Part shown: one piece after another, positions 22,695 to 33,932 of the stretch
Numbering within the stretch: the first letter of the stretch is position 1
How the letters are laid out: each line of letters starts with the position of its first letter
Origin: Platynereis dumerilii
Lineage: Eukaryota > Annelida > Polychaeta > Phyllodocida > Nereididae
Length of the DNA stretch: 64,000 nucleotides
Direction of reading: 5' to 3'
Assembly (NCBI GenBank): GCA_026936325.1
Contig: JAPTHN010000009.1
Span: 2,136,501 to 2,200,500 of the forward strand
Translations under genes and position numbers: made by a program
Notes under the pieces: generated by a model
Told to the model about the DNA's origin: nothing
What the model saw: the letters and a program-made list of their open reading frames with translations, nothing else
Database searches by the model: none

Positions 22695-24402
22695 AGGCAT
22701 CGACGAGGTAATATGTCACAATGACACAAGAGTAATTGGTTAATTTCATGAAAAATTGCAAATTCAAAATTCATTAATTGACTGTGTATTTGCGTATAAT
22801 CGCAATTCAGATCACAAATGTGTAATGCAAATGTGAAATCCTGTCTGAATTGAGGTGAAATGAATTGAAAACTTTCTAAAGGTTGTTAAAACCAGTGCCA
22901 AGTTAGTCTAGAAGTAGAAGTGACTCTATATGTTCTCTATTTTTAGTGCATTTGTTTGTTTGTAAACATTTCCCACCTGTGTGCACCTGCAATAGTTTAA
23001 AAAGTTTAATGGTTCTTCCAATGACTTCTGCTGAGAATTGCTCAATTTTGTATTGTAGAGTTTTCGTTTCACTTTTATGAATTGCACAATTTATCAAATA
23101 TTACTTGTTTTATATGTTGCTAAATTCATTTTATCGTCGAGCCATTTTACAAATAAATATTGGTAATTTTTACAATTAATTCCAACTTTTGTATTTAGCA
23201 ACTTCCTTTATGTGTTGTTCCATAATTTAATTTTTCAGCACATGTTAATCTGTAGGGTTTATTCCAGGAAATTTCTTGGTACTGCACTGAAAATAGAACA
23301 GATGTTATCAGTCAGTTGTAAAGATAAGGTCTGTGTTGGTACTACCGTAGTTCTTGAATTGTACCCCTTTTGTCTTTTTTTTTATGTTGGTCCCTCAGAG
23401 GGTTTTAAATTCAGGTGATTTTAGTTAGCGAGGTAGCAAATTGTTGGTGAAGTAATTATTAAAGTTGATTTTAGTATGTGTTATGCAACTGATATCCATA
23501 CATGTATGTCAAGAGAAGAAAACATCTGAAATTGAGATTCAAATTTCCTAGAATTGGGCGTTGGTTCAATTGGGTTGATATGGTAGTATTGTTAGACTGT
23601 GAAACCCTAGAAATCGCGAATATCTGGTACCCTTATCTTATGTAAATATGTGAATTGAATTAAGTTGTGTGGCATGTGTGTGATACGGTCTGGACCTGAT
23701 TATAATGTTTGAAAAATAATCAAAAGTGCCTGCTAGCAAGTAAATCATAAAATTGCAGCTTTCTGCTTTTTGGCTTGTAAATTTATGAGGATATACAAGA
23801 CTTTAACCTGTATGGTGAATCTGTGATGTACGTCATACATGTATTGTCATCCATGCTTGCATATAAATACAGGCTGATAAAAGTTGAAAAATTAGAATAG
23901 TATATTGTGGATTTGAAGTCTGCTGAAACAATGCTTGAACTTTTTTGATTTAGAAAATTTAGTGTAGCTTTCAATTAATCTGATTCTGATGTCATCATGT
24001 CATGAAATCTTTTTGTTTAGTTACAAGGTCTTAAAGACTTTTAAAAATATTATACTTATAAGTTCACTCTGTGTTTTACATCTGTATGTATTATGTCAGA
24101 AAAAATGCTTTAATCAATAGTCAAGGAGTCATAATTTCGTAATGTACTATACACAGTGCGAATTTGCGATACATACATATTTAAGTACCAAAAGTTGAAG
24201 TTTGCATTTGAGTTTAAAAAATGTATTTTAAAAACAGCAAGTCCATACTGATCTATCTCTTTTTCTTTGCATAAATTAGCATTTAAACGATTTTAATTTG
24301 TGTCAATGACGTTAAAAAAGTCCTGTCTTTATTGGGTGTGTTACCTTGAAAGTCTGTTCAATTTTGATAAAAAATTAATGTTTCTATTTATAAAGGAAGA
24401 CT
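22695..24402. other. Unassigned AT-rich sequence
   Basis: No exon, RNA gene or element end found on either strand. Confidence 0.5.
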
Positions 24403-24410
24403 CTACAATA

Positions 24411-24862
24411 TAGTGATGCACGGATAGTGAAAATAGCCGGATACCGGATAATCCGGCAACACCAACTGCCGGATACCGGATAGCAACCGGATAGTTGGAC
24501 CGGATAGTAAACATGCGAAAAAGGAAGTTTTTCGGCATTTGTGGTTGATTGTGAATATTTTTTATGAGAGCTGAGACATATCGGTCCGGCAGGAGGACTG
24601 TTCCTTTGATGGAATGTTTTTCGTTTTGTTCTGTAACTGAATTCTGATTTTGAAGATGGCGAAATAATGTTGTTGACTCTGGCGTGGTAACTTTCCTTTG
24701 GTTATTATCAAAATTTTAGCCTTTCATTAAGTTTTGAACATGCCAGATATCCGGTTCTGATATCCGGTTCTCATACCCTCATTTTGCCGGATACCGGATA
24801 TCCTGCAAATTCCACTATCCGGCCGGATACCGGATACTGTGCCGGATATCCGTGCATCCCTA
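24411..24862. mobile_element. hAT-type MITE rich in CCGGATA
   Basis: 452 bp. The ends are TAGTGATGCACGGATA and, inverted, TAGGGATGCACGGATA. Exact 8-bp duplication CTACAATA (24403-24410 and 24863-24870). Both subterminal regions are filled with CCGGATACCGGATA-type words, probably transposase-binding repeats. It has no transposase. Confidence 0.92.
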
Positions 24863-24944
24863 CTACAATAGTCACAATTCAAATTTGTGGACCTGTACAT
24901 AGGCCTACATGTACACTTGCATTTTAAAATCTGCTAGTTGGTGG

Positions 24945-25075
24945 ACCGTTTTCAATCATCCTTCGACTCATTGCTGTGTCCTTCTCCTGTCCTCATTAGC
25001 CTATCCTTATTAGCCTATCCAGTGCATAAAGACGGGAAGGAAAGCCCAATCATCCATCCATCCATGTTTGTGGAC
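24945..25075 (+). repeat. SINE 3' fragment, CAATCATCC family
   Basis: Contains TTTTCAATCATCCTTCG, CATTGCTGTGTCCTTCTCC, TGTCCTCATTAGCCTATCC (part of it duplicated), GTGCATAAAGAC and AAGCCCAATCATCCATCC. Same module order as 9268-9400 (minus strand), 32907-33060 and 50010-50150. No tRNA-like head here. Confidence 0.6.
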
Positions 25076-26638
25076 CGATTTAAAGGATTTTTTTGTTTTA
25101 AATTAAATTATTAAAGTTTTCAAATTCCGCTAGTTCTCACAACAGCACAAGGTGGCACTGTATTGGGTCTCTTTTGCGACTTTAGAAATTAAAAAAGTGC
25201 TGTCTTTAAAGTTTTAAAATCAGTTCGATGATTAGAAGTGCACTTAAGATAGTAAATTCTGTCAAAAGCATTACCGCCATTACGCTACCGTCTACGCTGG
25301 ATTTACAACTTACAACTTATAAATGAGATCTATTGCACTGATGAAAGAGATAACTTCATTGATAGATATAGGAGAGATAAAAAGCCATTAACTCATAGTA
25401 TGTCATTAACTGACATTAAGTGATTTACAAAAAATGTGTAGTGAGTGTTGTAATTTATACAACTGGCGTCACTGGAGAGATAACGTTATGTCAAGTTATG
25501 AAATTGCTAATCAAGCATTTTTCTGATTTAGTCGGGGCATTCATTTTTCCTGACCGCACATTGCCTAAAATTTCTGAATACCTCAGCTTCCTGAGGTTAT
25601 GAAAATAACTTTTGTGGCAACTGAAAAAAGCATGCCTCAGGCAGCTGGCAAAGCAATTATATTTCCCTATTTTTTTCTCTATCATAATGGTATTATTGAC
25701 ACTGATTGCCTTTTGAGTTGCTCAGTCTTCTGTATATTCTGCCCACTCAGCGTTATCAAATTTATTGTATTTATAAACTTACTTGTCATTGTGGGTGGTG
25801 TACTAATCCACAATTATGAATTGATGATAGACTATGCATTTTTTTTGATAATTGGGTATTAATGTATGCAATTATCTGCTCAGGTTAACACCAGGTGAGG
25901 CTTTGTATCCTGTATTTATGTACCAGTTGGTGAATTACTCCAGCCATTATAAGATCAACCATCAGGGTTAATTTTAAATTGATATAAAAGGAGGAAGGAA
26001 ACTTTTTTTAAACATGGTCAGGTTTTTTAATTTTTTATAGAAGTCTGATGCTCATTGCACACAGAAGTTTGACATTGATTGTTGGTCTAAAAGGTAAAAT
26101 CAACCTGCAACTTGTTAAAATACATTTTGGGAACTGTTTAAAATAATTCCAACTTTTATAGTTCTGCAGTAATTTACAATGTGTGCAAGTGGTATGGGTC
26201 ATGGGGGACTTCCCAAATTTGGAATTTGTTTTTTAAGAACAACCGCTAATTAACATGTTTATAATATTTGGAAAAAATTTGCATTTTCATTACATAAAAT
26301 TGTCTTTAAGTACATTTAAAAAGTAGTATTTTAATGTTTTTATGCAGTGAAATATTTAAAATTTTTGAAGTGCTTTTTAACAGTTATTTCAGAGTTAGCA
26401 TTACTACAACTACAAGTTTGACATACTCTTTGAAATAAAAGGAAAAAAACGATCTCAATTTCCTTGAGTTCTCACTGGAGGTCTAAGAACTGGTATTCAA
26501 TGTCATTGGAGGAAAACGAGTCTGGGCTTGTTCTTTCCATTCTATTACAAAATTGATTTGTCACTCTTATTTTTTATCTCTTTAAAATTTCTCAATATAG
26601 CCTATTTGATAACAATTATTTATTTCATTGTTCATGCA
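25076..26638. other. Unassigned AT-rich sequence
   Basis: No supported gene. An 87-codon + strand frame (25599-25862) is hydrophobic and AT-driven, without splice or family evidence. Confidence 0.5.
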
Positions 26639-26646
26639 GTTGCCAT

Positions 26647-27015
26647 TAGGGGTGTAACGATACACCTATCCCACGGTACGATACATACCTCGATAGTAGG
26701 GTCACGATACGATACACGATACGATATATTGCAGAGAGCACCGAACAAGTTTTTTAGCAGACAAAAATGCCATTTCCACAAGGAGGCAGCACAATCGCTG
26801 CATCAATTTTTGTTGGGCGCTTATTTTTGAGACACTTCTCTCCTCGAGAGAAACAAAGATTGCAAAATGTGATGAATTTGACAGTTGTTCAAGACTATTT
26901 TATGGGTTTTTTTCAATAAAGTGAGTATCTCGATACCAAGTCCACGATACGATATGTGTATCTTCAAGTAAAATATCGCGATATATCGATGTATCGAAAT
27001 TTCGTGACACCCTTA
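26647..27015. mobile_element. hAT-type MITE rich in CGATAC
   Basis: 369 bp. The ends are TAGGGGTGTAACGATACA and, inverted, TAAGGGTGTCACGAAATT. Exact 8-bp duplication GTTGCCAT (26639-26646 and 27016-27023). CGATACGATA words recur near both ends. It carries no transposase. Confidence 0.92.
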
Positions 27016-27146
27016 GTTGCCATTAAATTTTAAGAAAAAATTCAATGCTGTATTTTAACCAGTACTTCTCAAGTACCGGTAAATCCATGCAATATATTTT
27101 AGGAATTTCATTACTAATGTGATGATTCTGACCCTTAGACTTCTGA

Positions 27147-27435
27147 GTGACCCCTTGGTCTAGTGGTCTGACGGGTTAGTGTTCCCGCCTCCTCCCAGCC
27201 GACCCGGGTTCAACTCCCGGTCGCGGGGCCTCTTCCTCCAGATATTTCACAAAGCAGTATGGCTTGGGGCCTTGCTTACTGGTAGTGTGCTGGGCTTCTG
27301 TAGATCAGGGTTCAATTCCCAGGCTACATCAGATTCAAGTATGATTCCTGCATCAAAGCGCAATTCAACTCCTTATTGTGGCCCCTACATGTACGATAAG
27401 GCCTTGTCATTGCAAAAAATTCCGAAAAATTATAA
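27147..27435 (+). repeat. SINE with two tRNA-like promoter units
   Basis: The first unit has an A box TGGTCTAGTGG (27156-27166) and B box GGTTCAACTCC (27207-27217), close to a Glu/Asp-type tRNA. The second, about 100 bp on, has an A-like TACTGGTAGTGTGCTGG (about 27278) and B box GGTTCAATTCC (27309-27319). An A-rich end follows near 27415-27435. Two Pol III-type promoters in tandem suggest a dimeric SINE. It is not a functional tRNA, because the acceptor stem does not close. Confidence 0.6.
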
Positions 27436-27856
27436 ACCCTTACCCATTGCTAAACAGTTTAGTTTCAATCAGATGTAGCAAACTTGATACGCAATTTATG
27501 TAATGCGCTACCCGTTGCGACTTTTCAGTTTGACCGTGACACTGTCAACGTAACATGATATGGTTCTCCCACTGAAATCAGAAACGTGGAATTTGGACAG
27601 TTATTTAATATGGTCAGTCCTGTAATGATGTTAGATAACTGGATACTTCTGTGAACTTTATGACTTAATGGAGTCCTTTGAGATAGGATACTCTGGATGA
27701 CTATTAGTGATAAAACTATGTACCAAATTTTGCTACACAGTTAAGGTTCAGGAACCTGAGTCTCCTGTCCTCGTTGTTTTAGAGGTCCAAATGCAAAATT
27801 TATAGTTTTGAATACTTTCTGATTGCCATCGGGCATGTTAAAACATTGTTAAATTG
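27436..27856. other. Unassigned sequence
   Basis: Non-coding, no element recognised. Confidence 0.45.
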
Positions 27857-28158
27857 CAGAGATGCACCAAATATGGTATCTGTATTCAGTGTTCCAGCTA
27901 GGCCATATGAGCATGGCGCAATGCCATGCCCGACCTCATATGCACCATGCCCAACTTCTTGTGCACCATGCCCACTTTTAGGGTAAAAAGCAAAAATTTT
28001 AACAAATAAGGGTCTTCACTATAGAAAAGTGCCCTTGAAATCTGGAAAGTGCCTTCCTTTTCAGGATTCTTACATGCCCAAAAAAAATTCTGGCTGGAAC
28101 AATGAGTATTGGTTTTGAAAGTGAATAAGTGGTATCGGTGCATGACAGTGCATCCCTA
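27857..28158. mobile_element. Decayed MITE pair, probably nested
   Basis: An outer left end GAGATGCACCAAATATGG faces a right end that reads, inverted, TAGGGATGCACTG, as in hAT MITEs of the GATGCAC type. Inside, CAGTGTTCCAGCTAGG (about 27887) faces inverted CATTGTTCCAGCCAGA (about 28105), a second inverted pair. Duplications are not clear. Reported as probable only. Confidence 0.35.
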
Positions 28159-28509
28159 TTAAATAGTATGATGAATCTTTGACTTTATTGTCGTGTCTCA
28201 GATTAAAAATACTTACAAAGAAAGTGTCAAACAAGGATATGCCCTGGGCCCTGTTGTTTCTGATGCTTCCGGTAGATTAACTGTTGGGTAATCGAAATTG
28301 TCATGACACAGTAGCATTGGAATATAGCATGTTTCGGTGGAATGATGTTAAATTGCCATTGACAGTTGTACATGCCAATTTAAAAATAATTATTTTTCAA
28401 GTAGTTTGCCAAGGATCTTTCAATTTGTGACAGATATTTTAGGGAAGTGCACTATTATATAAATCTAAGTTAAGTTCAAATGAGTGCTGTAAACAACACA
28501 GCACAATGT
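28159..28509. other. Unassigned sequence
   Basis: Non-coding, nothing recognised. Confidence 0.45.
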
Positions 28510-28800
28510 GTTTGGTAAATTGACTAAATTCTGTGAAATTTGCCAGTAGGGCGCAATTTTGAGAATATTTACCATGTATTTCACATTTAACACCATATTC
28601 TAATTAATCTCCCTGGTAGTCCAGGGTCCCATGAGAATTAAAAAGTTCTATAGAAGTACTGAATATTCAACAACTTTGGTAAATTGACTAAATTCTGCCA
28701 GTAGGGCCCAATTTTGAAAATATTTACCATGTATTTCACATTTAACACCATATTAAAACTATAGAAGTACTGAGGATTAAACAACTTTAGTCAATTCTGG
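28510..28800. repeat. Local tandem duplication, about 167-bp unit
   Basis: TGGTAAATTGACTAAATTCT starts at 28510 and again at about 28677. The following 70-80 bases and the CTATAGAAGTACTGA word also repeat in order. The second copy lacks a short piece after AAATTCTG and after CACCATATT. A recent local duplication in non-coding DNA. Confidence 0.75.
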
Positions 28801-29771
28801 TCATCAGAATATGATAATCTGATTTATGGCATTTTTAAGGGTGAAAGGTTATCATTTTGTCTCAAATATCAAGTTCAGTATGTTCAGTGATGTTACAGGG
28901 ACGTCAATTTCAGGGGCGGATTTTGGAAGGCTAGTCCACCAAGTCCACGAAAGCCCAATAGAAGCCCTATAGCAGTTTAGGTTTCACATTTCAGCTCTTA
29001 ATTCAACCTCAGGTTTCTGGATTCTCTGTAATACGCCTTTGTGGAAATTGTTCGAGATGTTTCGGGTGTCATATTTAAATGGAAATCTCATATTTTCCAA
29101 GTCATTTGCTAGTTCTACGGCCGAGAATTAGTATCATTGACACTTGCGTTCGGATTGTCTCTAGCTACATACAGTCTGAGAGATTATCAGCTTATTTTTT
29201 ATAATCAACATTTTTTTGTAAATTTTGTTTTTTGGCATTTCGCTGCTGAAGCTTCACATTTTGAAGTTCAGCGATTTGATATTTTTCGTATTTATCAATC
29301 GGACTTATTTCATATTGGAGAATTCTGATTGGCTACACATTGCAGCCGTAGTGGAGGTTAGTACTATATGTAAGATTTTAGATAAGGTGATTTCAATATT
29401 TGTTGTAAAGACTTAACCCTACATTTAAGAATTATGTCAACTCTTTGAATGTAATAAATTTCATGTGAACAACGAACAGCTGAAACATAGGTTACTTTCT
29501 GATTTTTGCATTAGATTTTATAGTTGAACTGTTCTTTCAATCTTTCATTAACGGCCACCAACTTCTATTCGGATAGTACTTTGTAAATCGCATCAATTGA
29601 GTTGCACGGCCGCTGTACTGAATTTCGACATACTGCTGCAGTGTACGCTTTTACATTTGACATTTTGCTTTAAGCCAACTGCACTATTAGTTTAATCTGG
29701 GGATTTCGTGCAACTTTAAAGCTAATGCCTCTGCTCAGCTGACCTCTGATCATGTGATAAAGGCATGTGAT

Positions 29772-29811
29772 ATGCAAATAGGAGCCATATGCAAATGAGA
29801 TTTATGCTAAT
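29772..29811 (+). promoter_or_regulatory. Cluster of three octamer (POU-type) motifs
   Basis: ATGCAAAT at 29772-29779 and 29789-29796 and ATGCTAAT at 29804-29811, all on the + strand, with starts 17 and 15 bp apart. The octamer is the established POU-factor site. Three in 40 bp in one orientation suggests a regulatory element, but AT-rich DNA can give such words by chance. Confidence 0.3.
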
Positions 29812-30626
29812 GAGGTGGTCAGGCAAAACGGACTGATCTCATTCATCAGTTAAATGAACGTGTAAACATGGTAAACGCACAATGTAGCCCCCTGTGGCAA
29901 AATGTAGTGTAACCGATGTTACATGTACTTTTGATGTTTTACAATGTACATTAATGAAGGGGCTGCGGTACTATTTAATTACTGTAGTTATTTGATTAGA
30001 TGCCTGGCAATATTCTGAAAAACCTTCACCATGCATTTGATAATTAGTAAATTTTGTAAGGTACTTCTAGAAAATTGATGTAAGTTTACTGATGTTCTCC
30101 AAATTTTAATAGTAAACGTTGACAGTTATGAATAATTATAAGGACATTTCAAACAGAGAGCTTACAGTCTTGTGTTGTGTTATGCAGAAATTTTATATTC
30201 CATCTGTGTCTTGGGTGCCAGAAGAGTCCCCTCAGAAAGACGGATGGTCGACTTGTCTTATCAAACTTCAGTCAAATGGGAACTTGACCATAATTGCAAA
30301 TTTATGATAAACCTCCAGAAGGCCATCAAAAATTTTCTTAACATTCTTAACAAAATTTAAAGTTTTTCAACTCTTGTTAAGCTCTCCTCAAATATAGGCA
30401 GCTCGGAGTTCTGAAGAAGCTAACGCAAACACTGAACCCTACTAAATCCTGAAAAGCTAAATTTGTTCTAAAGGATGCTCAGACTCTCTTGTCCTCTATT
30501 AAAATGATTATGGTAATACTAATGGCAATGTATCATTTTATTAGACTATCTGATGTACAATAATGATAGTTGTTGGCACGCGACATGGCATAATATTATG
30601 CGCATCTATTTGACCTACTTAGTTCA

Positions 30627-30643
30627 TGACCTCATTATGACCT
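30627..30643 (-). promoter_or_regulatory. DR5-type nuclear receptor motif
   Basis: TGACCT at 30627-30632 and 30638-30643 are separated by 5 bp, giving AGGTCA-N5-AGGTCA on the minus strand, the classical RAR/RXR arrangement. Further TGACCT half-sites lie at 30611-30616 and 30669-30674 in the same orientation. Motif only. Confidence 0.3.
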
Positions 30644-31257
30644 TACAAGGACATGGAATGTTTTGTCATGACCTACTTCTTGACAAGTTCTTGACAAGCT
30701 GGCCCAATTCAAACAAGGACCATGATGAACTTTAATGTTGACAATTTTTATGTTATGGTTCATCCCAATTTGTCACTTTCAATTATAAAATCGTCAAAAA
30801 TAATGAAACAGTGCTAAAGGGCTTGAAGTTTTGTTCAGTTAAATACTGTCTGAGAGATTATCAGTTCAGTATTAATTCTGGGTTGTGATTTTAAAAGGTA
30901 GTCCACGTCAGCCAGGTAGCAAGTTGTACGGACCATGAAACATTTTTGGGTGTCAATTTGTTTTGTATTACTGTCGATGTTAATTTGAAAACCATCTTAT
31001 TTTGATGCATGGAAGTTCATAATAAAATTCGCTTTTCAACGCTAACATTTTGGATGCCTTTTTTACACTTGGAAGTTCGTAAATTGCAACCAATCAAAAG
31101 AATATCTATTGCATTGCATTCCGAATTGATTTGACAGTATGTTAGCAATTGACTTTTGAGTACCAATGCTCTTGCCCCAGAGACCCATCTTTCATATACA
31201 CTGATAACACACTGAACTGGCAAAAATGACAACTCAGCATTTCCTTGTAAACACTGT

Positions 31258-31338
31258 TCTCCCTCTCTACATGCTCCACCTCTCTCCCTCTCCCACTCTC
31301 TTTCTCTCCTCTCTCTTTCTCTCCCTCCCTCCCTCGAT
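31258..31338. repeat. Polypyrimidine CT-rich tract
   Basis: About 80 bp of CTCTC/CCCT-type sequence on the + strand, almost purine-free. It generates short Ser/Leu-rich and Glu/Arg-rich frames that are not genes. Confidence 0.85.
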
Positions 31339-32451
31339 CTTCCTCACAACTTGCCATGTCTCTTCTCAGTTTGTGGAGCATTTGTTGCATGCTAAACCAA
31401 CTGAGCTGGCCTGAACTGAAGGTGGTTGGTTAAATATAAACTTGTTCTCCAACAACTGACTGTTGGGTTATGTCTGAGATATTTGCAAGATATATACCAA
31501 GATTTACCGTGTTTTCTTGGTTACACACCCAGTCAAACTAGATATTTATTGTTTATTATATTATATTATCGAACAAAATTATTGAAAAAAAAAAAGTCAC
31601 TCCCATCAGCATCATTGTGGGCTATTTAGAAGCACAAAAAAAGTTGGATGTTTCCTTTTATCTCAATGCCTTTGAGCCATTTATATTAATAGATATTCCC
31701 AAATATAAGATTGGGTTGAAATCTGGAATTGTTAGAAATTTAATATTGCATGCTAAATTTTAATGACAAGGCTTACATCACTTCTAAATATTTGCTAGGA
31801 AAAATTCAAAAAAATGTTCCAAATACCTAATATATCTTGAACCTTTTGACAAGTTTTTGATAAATTTTCGTATTTGAATTTTAAATACACAAGTAAACAC
31901 TTTTTAGTTTGGTAAAACAATAATATATACGTTAAGAACTTCATGAATGACTTTGCAGTCCCATAGAAGCGCTATGAACATTGATGAAAGTTTTTCTCTC
32001 CCCTTCAAGTGTCAAAATACTTTTGGAGAATACCCAATTACCCATAATAGCACTCTTTGTCGCTATTAAAAATGTATAGATCTTGGGCTTCCATTGTCAA
32101 ATATTGCCGGAGTTCTGGTTAGAACCTGCTTGAACATGTTGCATAGAGACACAGTATAAAGAGACTTAGTTAGAGACAGTACAGTTTTCTTTGGGAGAGA
32201 TCATCATTTAGAACATGAGGATTTGGCATCCCTTTGTTAGTGTGGGTTGGTGTCATTTTTAGTGCCAAAGAATACATCATTACTCTGTGTATGTGACATA
32301 TGTATACGGATACCTAAGCCCTTCTACACGTTTCCCTCCCACACAGCACTCGGTAGCAGAAGTATGACTTTTCGGTGATTTCTTTTTGAAGTTCTGCCTT
32401 CTGGAAAGTTCTCTCTAGAATTTTGAAGATTTCTTTGAAGAGCCAGGGGGG

Positions 32452-33060
32452 GGGGGGTTAGCTCAGTTGGTGTCGCACTGACCTACCTATTGCTGGGTCC
32501 CGGGTACCGATTACAGGGTGCCCACTCCTCCTATATTTCCTATAATTCCTATATTTTTTAAGGCCTATAATTTCCTATATTTTGGAAAAATTCCTATAAA
32601 TTCCTATATTTTTCAAGTTTTCAAGATATTTCGCACGTATATGCACATTTTTGTCAGCGATACAAAGTTTAAGTGTCTTTTTCCACTGGATGTATAAATT
32701 TGTTAACGCGTTATTTAACGCAACATGAAATTTCGGCTTATTGTGGAATCGATCCCGCGATTTGCCGATGGTTTCGCTGTCAAATTTTTCCTACATTGTC
32801 TTCTTAAAATCGGCGAAAACCTCCTATATTTTCCTATATTTTACGATAAAAAATTCGTATTATCCTATAATATTTTGTGCGATGTTTGGTGGGCACCCTG
32901 CGATTATCATTCTGGCCGGGTTACCTTGACTCTATTTTGGACAGCTGTTTCAATCATCCTTCCCTTCATTACTGTATGTCTCTCCTGTCCTAATTAGCAT
33001 ATCAAGTGCCTAAAAACAGGACATAAAGCCCCAATTGTCCATCTAACCATCTCTATAAAG
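32452..33060 (+). repeat. tRNA-derived SINE interrupted by a MITE
   Basis: The head has an A box TTAGCTCAGTTGG (about 32459) and the start of a B box, GGGTACCGATTA. The rest of the SINE resumes after the MITE at 32901 (CGATTATCATTCTGGCC) and runs through CAATCATCCTTCCC, TCCTGTCCTAATTAGC and CATAAAGCCCCAATTGTCC. With the MITE removed, head and tail form one SINE of about 220 bp, which links the CAATCATCC tail fragments elsewhere in the window to a tRNA-like head. Confidence 0.65.
32514..32900. mobile_element. hAT-like MITE inserted in a SINE B box
   Basis: 387 bp. The ends are CAGGGTGCCCACTCCTCC and, inverted, CAGGGTGCCCACCAAACA. Exact 6-bp duplication CGATTA (32508-32513 and 32901-32906). 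CCTATATTTTCCTATA words recur near both ends. A 90-codon frame spanning it is not a known protein. Confidence 0.85.
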
Positions 33061-33830
33061 CACCTAATCAGTTGCTGATGAGATGTAAAACACCAACTCT
33101 CCCATCCATCCAGATTTTTGCGGATCTTGTTTGTGAAATTTTAGTCAAATTTTGAATATTCTGAGATTGGAATTAAGCTGCATTGTTCTTGATCACCATT
33201 TTGTGTCTCTTTCTGCATACATGTCTGACGAAGAATGAATGCTAAATTTCTTGGGTGAAAACAAGAAATTGGCAATTTCCTAATCTGGGTCAGTGCAGTG
33301 AGCTCCAGCAACCTAGAACATGGCTGTAGCAGTGTAGCAAGCAGAAGGTAGGGCAATGAGGAGGCTCCTGTAGGGGTATGGAAAAACACTTATCTACCTC
33401 TGGCTGCTTGTGCTGCTTGTGCATGCTTCATGCTGTAAGCTGCACATCTCTCCACATCTCCCAAGTTCTCAACAGGGCTGGAAAACATGTGAATTTCCAG
33501 GCAATTTCTTGAAGTTTTACAAAATTTCCCACCAACTGTCTCGAATCGCGACTGCTTCTAAGTAAAAAATTTGGACCTTTCTTGTGTTTCTTGAATATTT
33601 TCCATTGAGATTCAGAAATTTCCAGGCAATGACATGTTCAAATTCCTTACTTTTTCAAGCCATGGTTCTCAGTTATATGGCCTGCTGATGGGGCGTAAAG
33701 TACAAACTCACTCACTCACTCAGTTATATGGCCATGCTCAGAATGTTAGAACAGCACTGTCAGTGTGAGCAATGTGAGGAACTTAATTGCAGATGCGCAC
33801 AAATTGACATATTCATATTTCATAATCTGT
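33061..33830. other. Non-coding with SINE-like tails
   Basis: CTGATGAGATGTAAAACACCAACTC-type sequence (about 33076) and GCTGATGGGGCGTAAAGTAC followed by CACTCACTCACTC (about 33693) are tail modules also seen at about 35083. Only 3' pieces are recognisable. Confidence 0.45.
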
Positions 33831-33842
33831 AAGTTCAAAGTT

Positions 33843-33932
33843 GAGTGATGAATTTACCTTCTGGAGAATCGTAGAAAAATTGTCCATAATTTTCGCTGTT
33901 CTCTCAACAGCTTCGTCAGTGGTCTGGTTGTG
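33843..33932 (-). ncRNA. Hammerhead-like ribozyme motif, PLE 3' end
   Basis: The minus strand reads CACTGACGAAG, then a GCTGTT/AACAGC stem with a GAGAG loop, then GAAA. CTGANGA..stem II..GAAA is the hammerhead core, and hammerheads are established in the terminal repeats of Penelope-like elements. Relative to the textbook core there is one extra A beside stem II, so self-cleavage is uncertain. The PLE stop codon TGA lies inside CTGACGA. Confidence 0.5.

Larger units (their letters stand above)
28801..32450. other. Long non-coding stretch
   Basis: No exon, transposon end or RNA gene supported. Notable words are a triple octamer cluster (29772-29811), a DR5 hormone-receptor-type repeat (30627-30643), the word TCTGAGAGATTATCAG at both 29175 and 30849, and a pyrimidine tract (31258-31338). 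Confidence 0.5.

Noticed and set aside
25599-25862. Hydrophobic 87-codon frame
   Set aside because: AT-driven composition, no initiation, splice or family evidence.
27147-27230. Functional tRNA gene
   Set aside because: A and B boxes are good, but the acceptor stem does not close and a SINE body follows.
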